DNA from: Ophiostoma sp. CBS 140.51
Taxonomy: Eukaryota > Ascomycota > Sordariomycetes > Ophiostomatales > Ophiostomataceae
NCBI GenBank assembly: GCA_029298735.1
Contig: JANSLP010000091.1
Location: 1-64,000, forward strand
Length of the DNA stretch: 64,000 nt
Reading direction: 5' to 3'
The notes under the pieces are model-generated. The model was not told the origin of the DNA. It was given only the letters and a program-made list of their open reading frames with translations, and did no database searches. Each line of letters starts with the position of its first letter. The stretch's first letter is position 1. Positions 43,124 to 54,293 of the stretch are shown here, piece by piece. Made by a program: the position numbers and the translations under genes.

Positions 43124-46100
43124 ATGAGCTTGAGATGGACGCCCCCCGGCATTGACGGCTTTGACCGCCCCACATCGTGGCACCCGGGATTCTTCAGCCA
43201 GCCCCCGGACAACGGCAACGACACCAACTCCGCCTCGGCTGGGCCGAAGACGGTGGCGTCGTTGCAGCTGGAAAACGACGAAAACGGTAGCCCAGCGCCG
43301 ATCCGCATCATGTCCGGATTTTCGGCATCACAACAACAACATCCCGACCGGGAACGACAAAGGGATTGGAGCGGCCGCCGTGCCGCTCCACCACCGCTGC
43401 CCCTGCACGAGCGCAGCGCCTCCGAAAGCAATCGCTTGACTGACATTCGCATTGTGCCGTACTCGCCGCCGCGGCTCGACTCCGCGCAGCAGGAAGCGCA
43501 AAGCGCACAAGGACAGCACTTTTCTGGACCACTTTCTGGACCAACCTCTGGACCTCCTTCTAGATCGTCCAGCAGCTCTCCGCGACGCCGGCGACGGCAA
43601 CGACAGCGGCGACGGCGCTCTAAGGACCGCGATGGCAACAATGGCAGCGACAGCAACGGCGGTGAAGACAGCGACCAGACGACGACCACGACGACCAGCA
43701 GGCGCATCAGCCGACCCACCAGCTGGGCTAGTCGCGGCAGTTGGGGCCCATCGTCAGTTTTCGCAGGAGCAACAAGCGCTCGCGCCGCCTCGCCTTCAGC
43801 CTCGACCTCGGGCTCCCCTGCTCCTGGCAGCCCTGGCAGCAAGGCCAGCAGCAGCCGCACTGTTGTCAGCGGCAAGTCTGGAAAGACAGGGAGGACTGGA
43901 GGGAAAGCCTCTGTGCTGGTCGAGAAATCGAGAAATTCGGTGATTGGCACAAAATGGGCAAATGCGACAAGATCAGGAAACGGAAATGGAAATGACGGTA
44001 AGCCACCACTGGACAAAGAGGGCTATGCATTCAGCGGGCAGGGGTCTGCATTGTCGACGCCCGTCGAAACCGTGTTTCCATTGGCCAGGGGTGGCAGAAG
44101 AGGCGTTTCAGGATCGAAACTCGCTAGCCCGACTGGCTCCCAATTCACCACTGCGACCACGACGACAATTCCAAGTGCAACGTCAGACACCCAAAATACC
44201 AACAATGCGACGTCCCGACTCCTGGCCCACAACCCCCGTCATCAGCCGCAGCAGCAGCAGCACCAGCACCAGCAACAGCAGATACGCAGTCATGATTTCG
44301 ATCTGGAGGAACGCCTACACGACCTGCACAATGAGCGCAATGAGCCTCCTTCGTCTGTACGGTCAGCTGCTGGTCCGCAGCTTGGCCTCACTCCCGCCAG
44401 CGCATCATTTTCTGCAGCTGCTGCCAGCTACCTGACCGAACATCGCAGTGCGTCTGGTGCGCCTCAATTGCAATTGCCCGTGTCGCCATCGTCGCCGATT
44501 GCTTTCCCAACGTCACCGTCGTCGTCGTCGACTTTCTTCTTGTCCTCGTCTTATCACCAGCCGCTCTCCATCACCACCTCAAACACTGCGTCGTCCACCA
44601 TCACTGGCCCTTCCCTGTCCCCGTCCCCGTCTGTCGCGTCTCTCACATCTACCTCGTCCTCGCAGGCTGCACCTCGTCCCAACTCCCGACGCCGGAACCT
44701 AGTCGCGCTGCACGCCGACAAGACCTTCTCTCTCGTTCCGCGTAACGTCCACAGAAGCAACAGCGGCAAGAAAAGGGGTGCTTCCTCTGGTACTGCTGTG
44801 ACGTCTACATCTGCCATTTCTGTCACTTCTCCATCCGGTCTCTTCGTGCGCCCTGACCAGCCGCCTTTGACTTCCGCTGCGACCACTATCAGCAGCCTAA
44901 AGTCGCCCCCTCTCTCCTTCGTCACTTCCACGGTACGCTCGTCCAGCTCGCATGAACGGCTGTCCTCAGACGTCTTCAGCGGCGACGATCATCCCAGCTC
45001 TCCTTTAACCACCACCAGTGCCACCCTCCAGGATAGGACCAGCCTGTCGCCCTTTACCCCGTCGCCTGGCTCCTCGACCGTCCAATTGCACCACTTGCAC
45101 GACTTACACGAGGATCCTATTCCCGACCCTTCTTTGTTTCCTCCGCCTGCCGTGCCCATTACCGCTGGTGTTTCCTCCTCCAACAACACCTCGCCGTGGA
45201 ACTACCGACTGGCCGGTGGCCTGCGCAAGGTTCCCAAAACCCCTGATTTCAAGCGCAAAGGAAAGGGGCGTGCCGTCCCCTCTACCTCTGTAGAGACCTC
45301 CACATCCTACTCGCCCTATTCCCAAAAGCACCACCCCGTCGTCTCTGGTCTCGACGTGTCGATTCTTCCTCCACTCTCTGAATCAACGTCTAGCCCTACC
45401 ACGACCATTATTGCTGCTGGTGGTGCCTCTGCGATTGGCTCGAGCACACGCGTTGCATCGAATTCCACCTACAACACTGAGACTACTCTTCGTCCTCAAA
45501 GAAAGACTTCTTTTGCATCTGACCAGTCGGCGGGCTCGTCTCTCTCGTTCTCTGCCTCAACGATCTCGGCCGCTACCAACTACAAGGTCTACGCCCACAG
45601 TTCGTCACCTGCCGGCGCAGCCTCGACATCGATTGCCCTCGAGTCGACCGACAGTTTTGATCTGCCTCCCTCGTCCAGCCACTCGACCAACATCGAGATC
45701 CTCGGTGTCTCGTCGCCTGCTGCACCGCCTCTGCCTGCGCTCCAGCGCTCGGACGATCCCGACCAGACCTTTGCGTCTCTTGTGTCTTACCCGTCCATTG
45801 CGTCCTTTGACACTGGCATTTCCGAGAGCAGTGCGCCCAATTTTGTTGTCCTTGGCGCCTCGTCACCTCCGGCTCCCTCGCGGTACCTTGACCGCATTCG
45901 CAACGACTTTACTCCCGACGTCGATATCCCGAGCAGCCCTCCTCTGCCTCCGCGCTCCGCGACTACTACTACTGGTACGATCGATACCTCTGACACCGAT
46001 CCCAACTACGTGCTGCACGGTGAGCCGTCTACGATCTCGTTTCCTCCGCAGTCGTCCTCGTCGAACGCTTCCTCTCTTGTTACGATCTCGAGACAGCCGC

Positions 46101-47872
46101 GCCCTGCCTACTCGCAAGAGAGTCTCATTGTTCCGCCGCTGAAGACTGTCAAGGCCAAACGTTCCAACGAGCGCTTCGGCTACTACAAGTCTCGCTCGCG
46201 CGAGTCGCTTCGCCGCGCCGCCTCGATCAAGTCGATCTCGTCGCTCTTTGGACAGGAAGCCGCCAGCACATTCTTTGCCGGCCAGGCTTTTCTTAATATC
46301 GACATTCCACCCATCCCAGTCTTTACCGGATCCAAAGCTGCCGCTGTCCTGAAGCAGCAAGGCCAGCTGCCAGGTCTCGTGACCAAGAAGTCGTTGCCGA
46401 AAGTCAAACGGAAGCCTCTGCCGCTCCCCGCCCCTCCCGTTAAAAAGAGCGAGAACTACGTTGTGTATGACCGGACGCCCAACAAGAAGACTGGACCACC
46501 GGCATCGTCAGATTCATGGGACTCGCCATCGTCCTCACAGCTGACCTCCTCACCGCACTCCCCTACTCTTCCTCAGCAACCTCTCAGCAAGCACTACGCC
46601 AAGGCGACCGTTCAAATGGTCGAAGAGCACCCACACCAATGGAGCTCCCAACTGTCTACGGTCATGTCCGAAAGCGAGGCCGACAGCATACGCGTTGTCT
46701 CTCGCCCCGTGTCCGTGGTCTCGGGAGCTCCTAGTGGCAGCTACATCCGTGGTGATGTGAGTGCCATCAGCGGCGCCAGTGCCCGTCGGTCAAGTGCTGG
46801 CTGGGCCAGCAGCACACACAGCCGCAACATGCCGAGTATATCCAGCTCCCTGGGTCTTCAGATGGATGAGCTGCGCGACCGCAACTCCCGCAGCGACTCC
46901 CTGCTTCTCGACCGTCCCAACCCGGCTTACTTCCGCACAAACTCGGCCTCGCCCGCAACATCTGGTAGTGCCGCCCCACCTCCGCCGCCCATTCGCACGG
47001 TTCGCGACCACGACGAGCACGGCGATGGCCTGGCCGATCTGCAAGATATTGGCCGCCAGCCATCACGGTCTGGCCTATCTGGTTTCTTCTCGAGCAGCAA
47101 CAACTCCGCGCGCAACCTGCACTCGTCCGGCAGTATGCGCAGTATTGCCAGCGGTGGTTTCCCCTCGTGGGCTCGTGTGTACTACGGGTCCGGCGAGCAC
47201 CGCGCACTCAGCGTGGAGCCCAGTATGTCCGATTTGGGCCAGGGCGACGATTACATGGCTGGCATCGGCCGGCCCAACAGTGCCTTCCGCCGCTCACCGA
47301 GCATGGACAACATGCACTTCAACATCTTCAACACCCGCCGCCGCCCACGCGAGGTGCAGCCCGCTGGGCCTCGTCCATTCTCGGATGCTGCCAGCATGGA
47401 AGCTGGTGAGGCCGGCGTCATGCATGACTACCGCCTGCGCCCACCGGGCCTGCGCAAGATGACCAGCTCCATCTGGTCGCCACATCTGCGTGTCGACCGC
47501 CGTGCCACCCGCTTCAGCGTCTGGGAGCCGCCCAGTGTCACATGGAGCACGGACACGAGTTCTGCCTTTGACCGCCGCAATCTGCAAGTCATGTGCTTCA
47601 CCTTCGGCTTCATCTTCCCCTTTGCGTGGATGATTGCCGCCTTCCTCCCGCTGCCGCTGGATCCCAAGCGTGCCATGGAGAAGCGTGCCGAAGGCGAGTA
47701 TGGGGTGCCGGAAGCTCTTAAACGCCGCATTGCTCAGTACGACGAGATGCGCTTCCAGAGTGCCAAATGGTGGCGCACGCTGAACCGAGTCATGTCGGTC
47801 TTTGGCCTGCTCATTCTCGGTGCCGTCGCCGCTCTTGTTGTCGTTGGCGTTCGCCAAGGATGGGGGCAGTAA
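43124..47872 (+). CDS. Large serine-rich protein with two C-terminal membrane helices
   Basis: Single exon, 1582 aa. Residues 1-1400 are low complexity, dominated by Ser/Thr/Pro with Gln and His runs (about 370-388), Arg-rich (146-170) and polar stretches, interrupted by short ordered-looking blocks (e.g. KVPKTPDFKRKGKGRA, RFGYYKSRSRESLRRAASIK). The C-terminal quarter looks conserved: YGSGEHRALS, SIWSPHLRVDRRATRFSVWE and PPSVTWSTD. Two hydrophobic helices follow at about 1488-1510 and 1556-1577, separated by a basic/acidic linker (LDPKRAMEKRAEGEYG). I recognise this C-terminal pattern from ascomycete proteins annotated only as 'serine-rich protein'; no function is known to me. It is probably a membrane protein with a long cytosolic, phosphorylatable N-terminus. 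Confidence 0.8.
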   Translation: MSLRWTPPGIDGFDRPTSWHPGFFSQPPDNGNDTNSASAGPKTVASLQLENDENGSPAPIRIMSGFSASQQQHPDRERQRDWSGRRAAPPPLPLHERSASESNRLTDIRIVPYSPPRLDSAQQEAQSAQGQHFSGPLSGPTSGPPSRSSSSSPRRRRRQRQRRRRSKDRDGNNGSDSNGGEDSDQTTTTTTSRRISRPTSWASRGSWGPSSVFAGATSARAASPSASTSGSPAPGSPGSKASSSRTVVSGKSGKTGRTGGKASVLVEKSRNSVIGTKWANATRSGNGNGNDGKPPLDKEGYAFSGQGSALSTPVETVFPLARGGRRGVSGSKLASPTGSQFTTATTTTIPSATSDTQNTNNATSRLLAHNPRHQPQQQQHQHQQQQIRSHDFDLEERLHDLHNERNEPPSSVRSAAGPQLGLTPASASFSAAAASYLTEHRSASGAPQLQLPVSPSSPIAFPTSPSSSSTFFLSSSYHQPLSITTSNTASSTITGPSLSPSPSVASLTSTSSSQAAPRPNSRRRNLVALHADKTFSLVPRNVHRSNSGKKRGASSGTAVTSTSAISVTSPSGLFVRPDQPPLTSAATTISSLKSPPLSFVTSTVRSSSSHERLSSDVFSGDDHPSSPLTTTSATLQDRTSLSPFTPSPGSSTVQLHHLHDLHEDPIPDPSLFPPPAVPITAGVSSSNNTSPWNYRLAGGLRKVPKTPDFKRKGKGRAVPSTSVETSTSYSPYSQKHHPVVSGLDVSILPPLSESTSSPTTTIIAAGGASAIGSSTRVASNSTYNTETTLRPQRKTSFASDQSAGSSLSFSASTISAATNYKVYAHSSSPAGAASTSIALESTDSFDLPPSSSHSTNIEILGVSSPAAPPLPALQRSDDPDQTFASLVSYPSIASFDTGISESSAPNFVVLGASSPPAPSRYLDRIRNDFTPDVDIPSSPPLPPRSATTTTGTIDTSDTDPNYVLHGEPSTISFPPQSSSSNASSLVTISRQPRPAYSQESLIVPPLKTVKAKRSNERFGYYKSRSRESLRRAASIKSISSLFGQEAASTFFAGQAFLNIDIPPIPVFTGSKAAAVLKQQGQLPGLVTKKSLPKVKRKPLPLPAPPVKKSENYVVYDRTPNKKTGPPASSDSWDSPSSSQLTSSPHSPTLPQQPLSKHYAKATVQMVEEHPHQWSSQLSTVMSESEADSIRVVSRPVSVVSGAPSGSYIRGDVSAISGASARRSSAGWASSTHSRNMPSISSSLGLQMDELRDRNSRSDSLLLDRPNPAYFRTNSASPATSGSAAPPPPPIRTVRDHDEHGDGLADLQDIGRQPSRSGLSGFFSSSNNSARNLHSSGSMRSIASGGFPSWARVYYGSGEHRALSVEPSMSDLGQGDDYMAGIGRPNSAFRRSPSMDNMHFNIFNTRRRPREVQPAGPRPFSDAASMEAGEAGVMHDYRLRPPGLRKMTSSIWSPHLRVDRRATRFSVWEPPSVTWSTDTSSAFDRRNLQVMCFTFGFIFPFAWMIAAFLPLPLDPKRAMEKRAEGEYGVPEALKRRIAQYDEMRFQSAKWWRTLNRVMSVFGLLILGAVAALVVVGVRQGWGQ

Positions 47873-49003
47873 AGATGCTCACCTACAACAACAATAACCT
47901 ACACTCCCTCACATATTGATCATATTCACTATTTCCTATCTCGTCACATTTACTTCTTCATACTTGTCTTACACCACCAACTTTTTATATTTTATTCCCA
48001 ACTAGACCACACGCTCCGGCACGCTCAGCCATCCTTTTACATTTTATTATTTTCCTTTTCTCATCTGTACTACTTTTGTACCAACAGCATTCAACAACAG
48101 CCAGAGACCTTCGATTTTTTCCTTGCCTTGTCATTTACATCTTCTCTTTTTGGATTATATTCATTTACATCATTGCCTTTTTGGATATACCTTTTTTATT
48201 TGGGGTAGGCTGGCGTCGCACATCTTTGTTTATTTGGTTACACAAAGACAGTTGTAACCCGCACCCTCCTTTTATTTTTAACACATTTCTTGTCTGTCCT
48301 TTCCACACATACATTATCCAATCTTTTTCTTTACAGTTTCTCTTTACATACGTGGAGGTGTGTATCTGTTTATTGGTCGTTCTCTCTTTTCTGTTTCCTT
48401 TTGCCAATGATGTTCACTCTTCCATGTCTTGATGAACAACGAAAAGGAATTGAACGAGCCACACGCAGACAGCACCTACCCACGAAAACAACCTCACCAC
48501 ATATTATTGGGTAATGATTATTTATTGACTGATGACGGAGGAAGAGGAGGAAGATTGAGGAGAAGAGCTTTGTTTAATACGAGAACGATGCAACCCAGAT
48601 TGCCTGCACCTTTTTTGTTTTCCTTTCTGTTATCAAAACAACTTAATGACAAATAAACCATAAAAGGATTCTTTCTTCATAAAGTATACTCTTCTATATT
48701 ATATATCGAGCTGTCCAAACGTAGTAGGATGATCCGTAGGTGCTGAAAGGTGAAAAGACATAGAACTGACGAGGTTGGTGTCCAAAACGCAAATCTCCAA
48801 AAAGGTAAAGCTAGTAAAACAAACAGCTGATGCAAAAAGAAAACCATAGACACATAATCTAAAAGTGATATTACAATCACTTAGCCAATCGAGGCCAAGA
48901 AAAACCAAGGCCTTCCATCCTGCCACACGGTAGTAACACAATCCGAACGCCCCTAATTTTCCGTCTCTATCCTGTCCACCACTATGACTCTCTCATAAAC
49001 TCA
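47873..49003. other. Convergent 3' flanks, serine-rich gene and ALE1
   Basis: T-rich plus-strand sequence (47900-48400), probably 3' UTR of the serine-rich gene; no gene was seen. Confidence 0.5.
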
Positions 49004-50937
49004 TTAAGCCCGCTTCTTAAGTGTCGACTGGCCGGCTTTGCTCATCGTGGCTCTCCGTTGGATGTTCTCGACCTCTGTGCGGATCTCGGCCACCATCTCG
49101 TCCAGCTCGCCTTCGGGGTCGGCCGGCACACCGGCACCCATGATCTGGCGGGTCTGGGCGAACTCTTTGGTGGGCGGCAGGTCGGCGTGGCCCGGCTCAT
49201 CGCTGTCGTTAGAAGCGGGAGCCGAATGGACGGTAGCCGGAATGGGATTTGGGGTGACGGAGCCGGAAGCAGGCAGTTTGGTGGGGACGCTGCCATCGGC
49301 GGTGCCGGCAGCCTTGGCGGCACGACGCTCAATCTCCTTTTTGAGGGCCGGCTTGATGGGCGAGGCGAACATGGCCATGGAAGCAAAGACGCCAATGATA
49401 CAGTAAAAGTAGACGCGGGACCAAGCGAGCATAGAGTCGTGGAGGGTCAGCAGAATAAAGGGGGCGACGGCAAAGCCAAAGGCCACTTGGGTAGCTAAAA
49501 AGCTGAGCGGGTCATAGACCCAGGCCTTGGAGGGCAAGGGTTCCTTGAGGGTGGCCGGGTCCTTGAAGAAGAAGGGACGGAAGAAGCGGCGGAAATTCTT
49601 GGCGACGGTCTGGATCAGGCTGGCCAGCACGAAAGCCAAGTAGTAGCCCGGGTAGAAGCCGTGCCAAAAGGCGCTGGTGACAAAAGTGGCCATGCTGGCG
49701 CGGAACCCGGGCTTCCTACCGCGCGGGGTCACGCGCAAGTAGACGTAGTTGCGCAGCCACTGATTGGTCTTCATATTCCAGTTCTCGAGGTAGGCGCGGG
49801 TGTTTTGGGCCGTCTCGACACCCCAGGCATCAATGTTGGCCACGCGGTTCCAGGAGATGCGGCCCGTCGCTGGGTCGACACCGTTGAAGCCCAGACCGGC
49901 CAAGATACACGAGCCCTCGGTCAGGGACCAGACACCGTAGTACTTGGTGCGCGCGACAAAGCCAATGACATACAAAAGCCAGACACGCTTCAAGAACGTG
50001 GTGCCACCACCAGCCTCGTCGTAGAGCACGACGCTTGGCGGGTACCAGCCGCTGAGCACAAGGAAGGCGACGATCCACAGCAGACCAACGGCCATCTTCT
50101 TCATGGCAGGCGTGCCGCTGCGTGGGATCTTGCGCTTGCGGCGGGTAGGCGGGCGCTTGGCAGGGTCCATGGACGCAGGGACAGCAAACATGGAGGTATC
50201 GAGCCAGCGGCGGTACTCGGCAAAGTCGCAGGCGGGGCCGGCAAGGAGCGAGGGGAAGAAGAGGACGTAGCCGGCATAGTCGAGCAGGCTGGGCAGCTCA
50301 CGCAGGACACGGTCGCGCTGGAAGGGAGTTAGGTCGGCATCGGAGACGAGACCGTCGGCGACGTTCCAACAGAAAGCACTAAGCTTAATGACCAGGACCA
50401 TCTGGGCGCCGGTGATGTCGACCGTCGAGGGAGCGTTGGCGTACTGGCGGGCGATCTGGTTGACGGACATGTGACCCATGAGGAAGACGAAGGCGATCCA
50501 TGGCATGTACGGGCTGGTGCGAAGGTACTTGGCGAGGCCGTAGGCGACAGCTGAGGAAATGAAGATGGTTTGAAGGCCGTCCCAGAGGTCGAAGAGGCCG
50601 ATAAGGTAAAAGATGGAGACACTATAGGAGGAGGAGGAGGTTAGAGAGGCTGAAGTGAAGCAACATGCAAAGGTGAAGCAGCCCCTTACGCAATAATGAA
50701 AAGATTCTTCCGCTCAGGACGGGCGTCAGGTACCCGCTTCAAGAGGCCGGCTAAAGGATACGACAAGAGAAAAGAGAAGATAAGCTTGACTGGAGAAGCT
50801 GTTAGCGACATCGGAAGACGGATACATAGCCTTGTATAATGCTTAGAGCTAGAGAAAAGAGACAAAAACTTACGCTCGTCAGGCCCAGTGCCGAGCCGGT
50901 CGGCGACGTATTTAAACGCTATGAAAGAGTTAGCCAT
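49004..50937 (-). CDS. ALE1: Lysophospholipid acyltransferase Ale1 (MBOAT)
   Basis: Exons 50937-50874, 50789-50690 and 50621-49004 give 593 aa. The first two small exons restore the N-terminal GPDELKLIFSFLLSYPLAGL, then RVPDARPERKNLFIIAVSIF, typical of Ale1/LPT1. Ale1 is the broad-specificity ER acyltransferase of the Lands cycle that reacylates lyso-PC, lyso-PE and other lysolipids with acyl-CoA. The MBOAT active-site His is H375 in SAFWHGFYPGYY, and the conserved Asn is N341 in ENWNMKTNQWLRNYVY. About ten membrane helices are apparent. The last four residues are KKRA, a canonical KKXX ER-retrieval signal, which supports both the localisation and the stop codon. Both introns are GTAAG-type. 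Confidence 0.95.
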
Positions 50938-51442
50938 ATGGATTTGTAAAGTTGAAGGGATCCAAGGAGCGGTTCGAGGGGCAGCTGGAGAGCTCCTCCC
51001 AGCCTCGTTTGCTTCGATCTGGACGTACGCGCGTTGATGTAGGGAAGCATCTTGCCCGTTTTTGCTGAACGCCCGTCGCCCGTACGAGCGTCCGGCGAGC
51101 TGTTTGCAAAAGGGTTGTATACCGAGTAAGAGGGTGGAGGAAGGCCCGTCGTAATAGGAGATATGGCGGTTGCGCCTCGGGGCGAGTTTGTTGTCGTTGT
51201 TCGTTTCGTCGTCTGGTCGATCGAGATTGGAAGAACGACGAAAAAAAAAAGAGGATGAGAGGAAAGGTCGTCAAGAGCTCTACGAGGAAAGCTCTGCCGT
51301 CTACGTCGAGTATCTGTGTTTGTCGTGAAGAGAATAAAAACAATGTTGTCGCAAAGGAAGAGCTAACGTTCCGACTTCGTGTCGTCTACGTATGGTCCGT
51401 CAGTTTTTTGTTGAGATGGAAAAGAAGAAAGTGGGCAAAAAG

Positions 51443-51484
51443 GTCCCCCCCAGCCTGGCCTTAGCTTGGCCCCTTGGGGGACCA
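51443..51484. repeat. Inverted repeat GGTCCCCC / GGGGGACC
   Basis: GGTCCCCC (51443-51450) pairs perfectly with GGGGGACC (51477-51484), about 500 bp upstream of ALE1. Confidence 0.55.
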
Positions 51485-51592
51485 TGTGCTGGCTGGTCCT
51501 TCCTGCCAAGCTTGCCTGCCCCACGCGAACCCCAAGCAGTCATTGCCAAAAAAAAAAAAATCTCGGGGAGCTTGCTGGCAGGTTCAAGTGAC

Positions 51593-51624
51593 AGTGAGTG
51601 GCACTGATGTCACAGCCACTCACT
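51593..51624. repeat. 10-bp perfect hairpin with CRE-like loop
   Basis: AGTGAGTGGC (51593-51602) pairs exactly with GCCACTCACT (51615-51624) around a 12-nt loop. The loop string ACTGATGTCACA recurs at 51622-51633, overlapping the right arm, so the site combines a palindrome with a direct repeat of a TGATGTCA (CRE/ATF-like) element. Confidence 0.65.
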
Positions 51625-52856
51625 GATGTCACACCGGCAAGAGCGACCCTAAAAATGGCCGTTTTTGGCAGCAGCAACCCCCCAACCAACTAAAAAACCA
51701 TTTTATTAGAGTATTACCGAATCAGAAGCCGCGCTTGCTAGCATGTGAGAAGCCTTGCTTCAACCGCTGGTCAACCGCTATCAAACAGGAAAGAGCCAAC
51801 AAAGTTGCGCCTTCCTCTCGGAGACAACACGTCCTCGAGCAACATAACATGTGACCATAACGTCCGACGATGGAAGGCACGAATGAGCAAGCTACAAGCA
51901 GTTACTTGAACACATGACACGTTTCACGAGATCCAATAAATAAGACGAGATAAGAAGCGCCATCAAAAATGGAAGGAGCCTTCGGCGCACATATCCACAG
52001 GTACAGTATGGACAAGATAGTTTCACGATACACCGGATACGGAAGCAGCATAGAGCACACAAAGCATCAAAAGTACAAGAAAATAACAGACTAACGTTCG
52101 AGTTGTTTATCTTTATTTTGTATTATCCATATCCCAGTCCAAACGCCTCTAAAGATAAAAAAACCCACACCCTGATGTACATGGGAATATGGGCTTGGAA
52201 AAAAGACCTTCTCAGTGCGGGAATCGCAAAGAGTACGGGCAAAATTACATGACAAAAGAGAAAAAAAATATGAAAAAAGCACCATCAATAACCCGAATAC
52301 ACCAACCACCAGTCCTTTGAAAAACGAAAAATAGGAAGGCGGGCGAGGCCGTGGTATCTGTCGGGGGAGTCGGCGATCGTGAACGCGAGAGAATCGCCAG
52401 GTGTGTGACCTAGACAATCTTTGCATAATGTTGGGCCGTGTCTCCTCATCGATAGAGAGAAAAAGATGTCGCCGTGAAATGGTTTTTTTTTCTTTCTGTA
52501 ATCCCAGCGAACCTCAATGAAGATTGGAGTGAGAAATGCAACCGTCGTATAGAACAAAAACCGAAAGGGGGTAGGGAAAAGAAGAGTTTCGGTTTGAGAA
52601 TTAAGAAAGAGATAGCCAAATGGAAAAAAGGACGTAGGCCTGCCCCTAATAGAGCCATACACCTTGTTGTAAAAACGAGAGTATAATTTTGTTGTTGCTT
52701 TTTTGCTGAAAATGGCTCTTTAGATGGCAGATGCAGAAGAACCGTGAGATACTCCCGGAATCATGTCGATCTGGACCTGGAGCTTGACGGTAGGGGGTTC
52801 GAAGATGCAGACTTAAGCTTAAGGACCATTTTCAACGTCTCAATGTCTTGCCGCTC

Positions 52857-54293
52857 CTATGCGTTGGCTGCGTCCTTGTTGCTCTTGGCGCTGGCGCTCA
52901 TCACGGGCTGGTTGGTGGTAGGCAGCGAGAGGGCCTCCTGGGCCTTCTGGCGGACCTTGGCCCAGGCGTACAGCAGACCACTGACGAAGCCGATGGCGAT
53001 GGCCGACACGCCGCCGACAGTGACGGGAGCGTCGAAGAAGATGAGGCCGCTGATAGCAATGGGCAGCTTGTTGAGGGCGCCAACCATCGAGTAAGTCGTC
53101 GACGACGTCACGCGGACACACCATGCAGAGCAGTAGGAGATGGCAACGGCCATGAAACCAGAGTAGCAGATACCAATCATCTGGCTCGTGCGGGTCTCCT
53201 CGGGGAAGTTGCGCGCCAGGTTCTCAGAGGACCAGTCCTCGGCAATGAACGAAAGAACCAAAAGAATCGGCACGCTCATCATGTTGTTATAGAGCATAGC
53301 TATTGAGGGGGGGGAAGAGGTTAGGTTAGCACGTGGTCAAATCATCTGGGTAATGTAACGGTGAGGGGCAATGGGTGAAAATACGTACTGTCCTTGTCCT
53401 TGGTACCCAGGTTCTTGATCATCTTACGCATGCCGAGCAAAAAGGTAGCAGAGCAGAAGACGTTGGCGCCCATCCAGGCGTAGCCGAGGTTGAGGGTCGA
53501 GACGGCCTCGTTGGCGACAGCCGGGTGCGCACCGCTGAGGGCAGCGCGCACGTCAGACCATGCGGCAATGACGGAACTGAAGACCATCAAGCCGAAGGAA
53601 AGGACCGTCAAGGGGGTGATGGTCTGGCCGAACCAGAGCATCTCGCCGTATGCAATGACAATGATGGTCAAGTTCTTAAAAATTGTGTAAACAGGGACCG
53701 AGAGGAACTGCAGGGCCTGGGCACCGGTGTAGATCATGCCGACGAGGAGAGCCGCGATGGGGATGACTGCGAGCGGGCAATACGTTAGCACAAAGTGTAG
53801 AGGAAGGGAAGGGAGGAAGGGAAGTAGATATGTGCTAACGGGGTAAAACAAACATTTCTTTGCAATCTTCCACGAGAAAGGATCCAGCGGGAGGACGCCA
53901 ACAAGCCAACAGCCGCGGATACAGGCAACACAGACCATCGACTAAAAAGACAGGTTAGAGGGGAGTTACAAACGCAGGAAAGAACGAAAAGAATGGTGAG
54001 AGGCTCTTTACCTGGATCGCGAGGTACAGGAAGTTCATGTTCCAGTCGCTGCCAGACACCAGGTACTTGTTCACGACCGTCATGCTAATGGAGGCGATGC
54101 AGTAGGCAACGACAGAGATAACGGGGCTGTTCTCAATGCGCGCAAGGTCGATCCGCTTGGCAGCATGAGACGTCGTCGGCGAGCCCGATCTGAAGCTCCG
54201 AAGAGGGTTCGGGCGGCCCGGGTAGTCATCCTTCTCGTTCTCAGACATACGAACGACGTAGTCCTCATTCTTCTTATCCGACACGTTCGTCAT
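52857..54293 (-). CDS. VRG4: GDP-mannose transporter (Vrg4/Gmt1)
   Basis: Four exons (54293-54012, 53941-53854, 53766-53389, 53299-52857) give 396 aa. This Golgi antiporter imports GDP-mannose in exchange for GMP for glycan and mannan synthesis. The nucleotide-sugar-transporter signature GALNK is at 323-327 (MVGALNKLPIAISGLIFF), and AYGEMLWFGQ and VNKYLVSGSDWNMNFLYLA are further family blocks. About ten membrane helices are visible. The N-terminal 65 residues are charged and cytosolic. The ATG opening MTNVSDKKNEDY was chosen; the open frame extends upstream through GA-rich leader, which is not credible as protein. The exon 3-4 join gives KDKD-T-MLYNN and keeps frame. Confidence 0.94.

Larger units (their letters stand above)
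50938..52856. other. Intergenic, ALE1 promoter side and VRG4 3' flank
   Basis: No gene was seen over 1.9 kb. From 50940 to 51340 the minus strand is pyrimidine-rich, consistent with an ALE1 leader. Two inverted repeats are listed separately. The stretch after 52100 is probably VRG4 3' UTR and flank. Confidence 0.5.

Noticed and set aside
43072..44016. 314-codon minus-strand ORF at the start of the serine-rich gene
   Set aside because: Shadow of GC-rich Ser/Pro codons; no domain.
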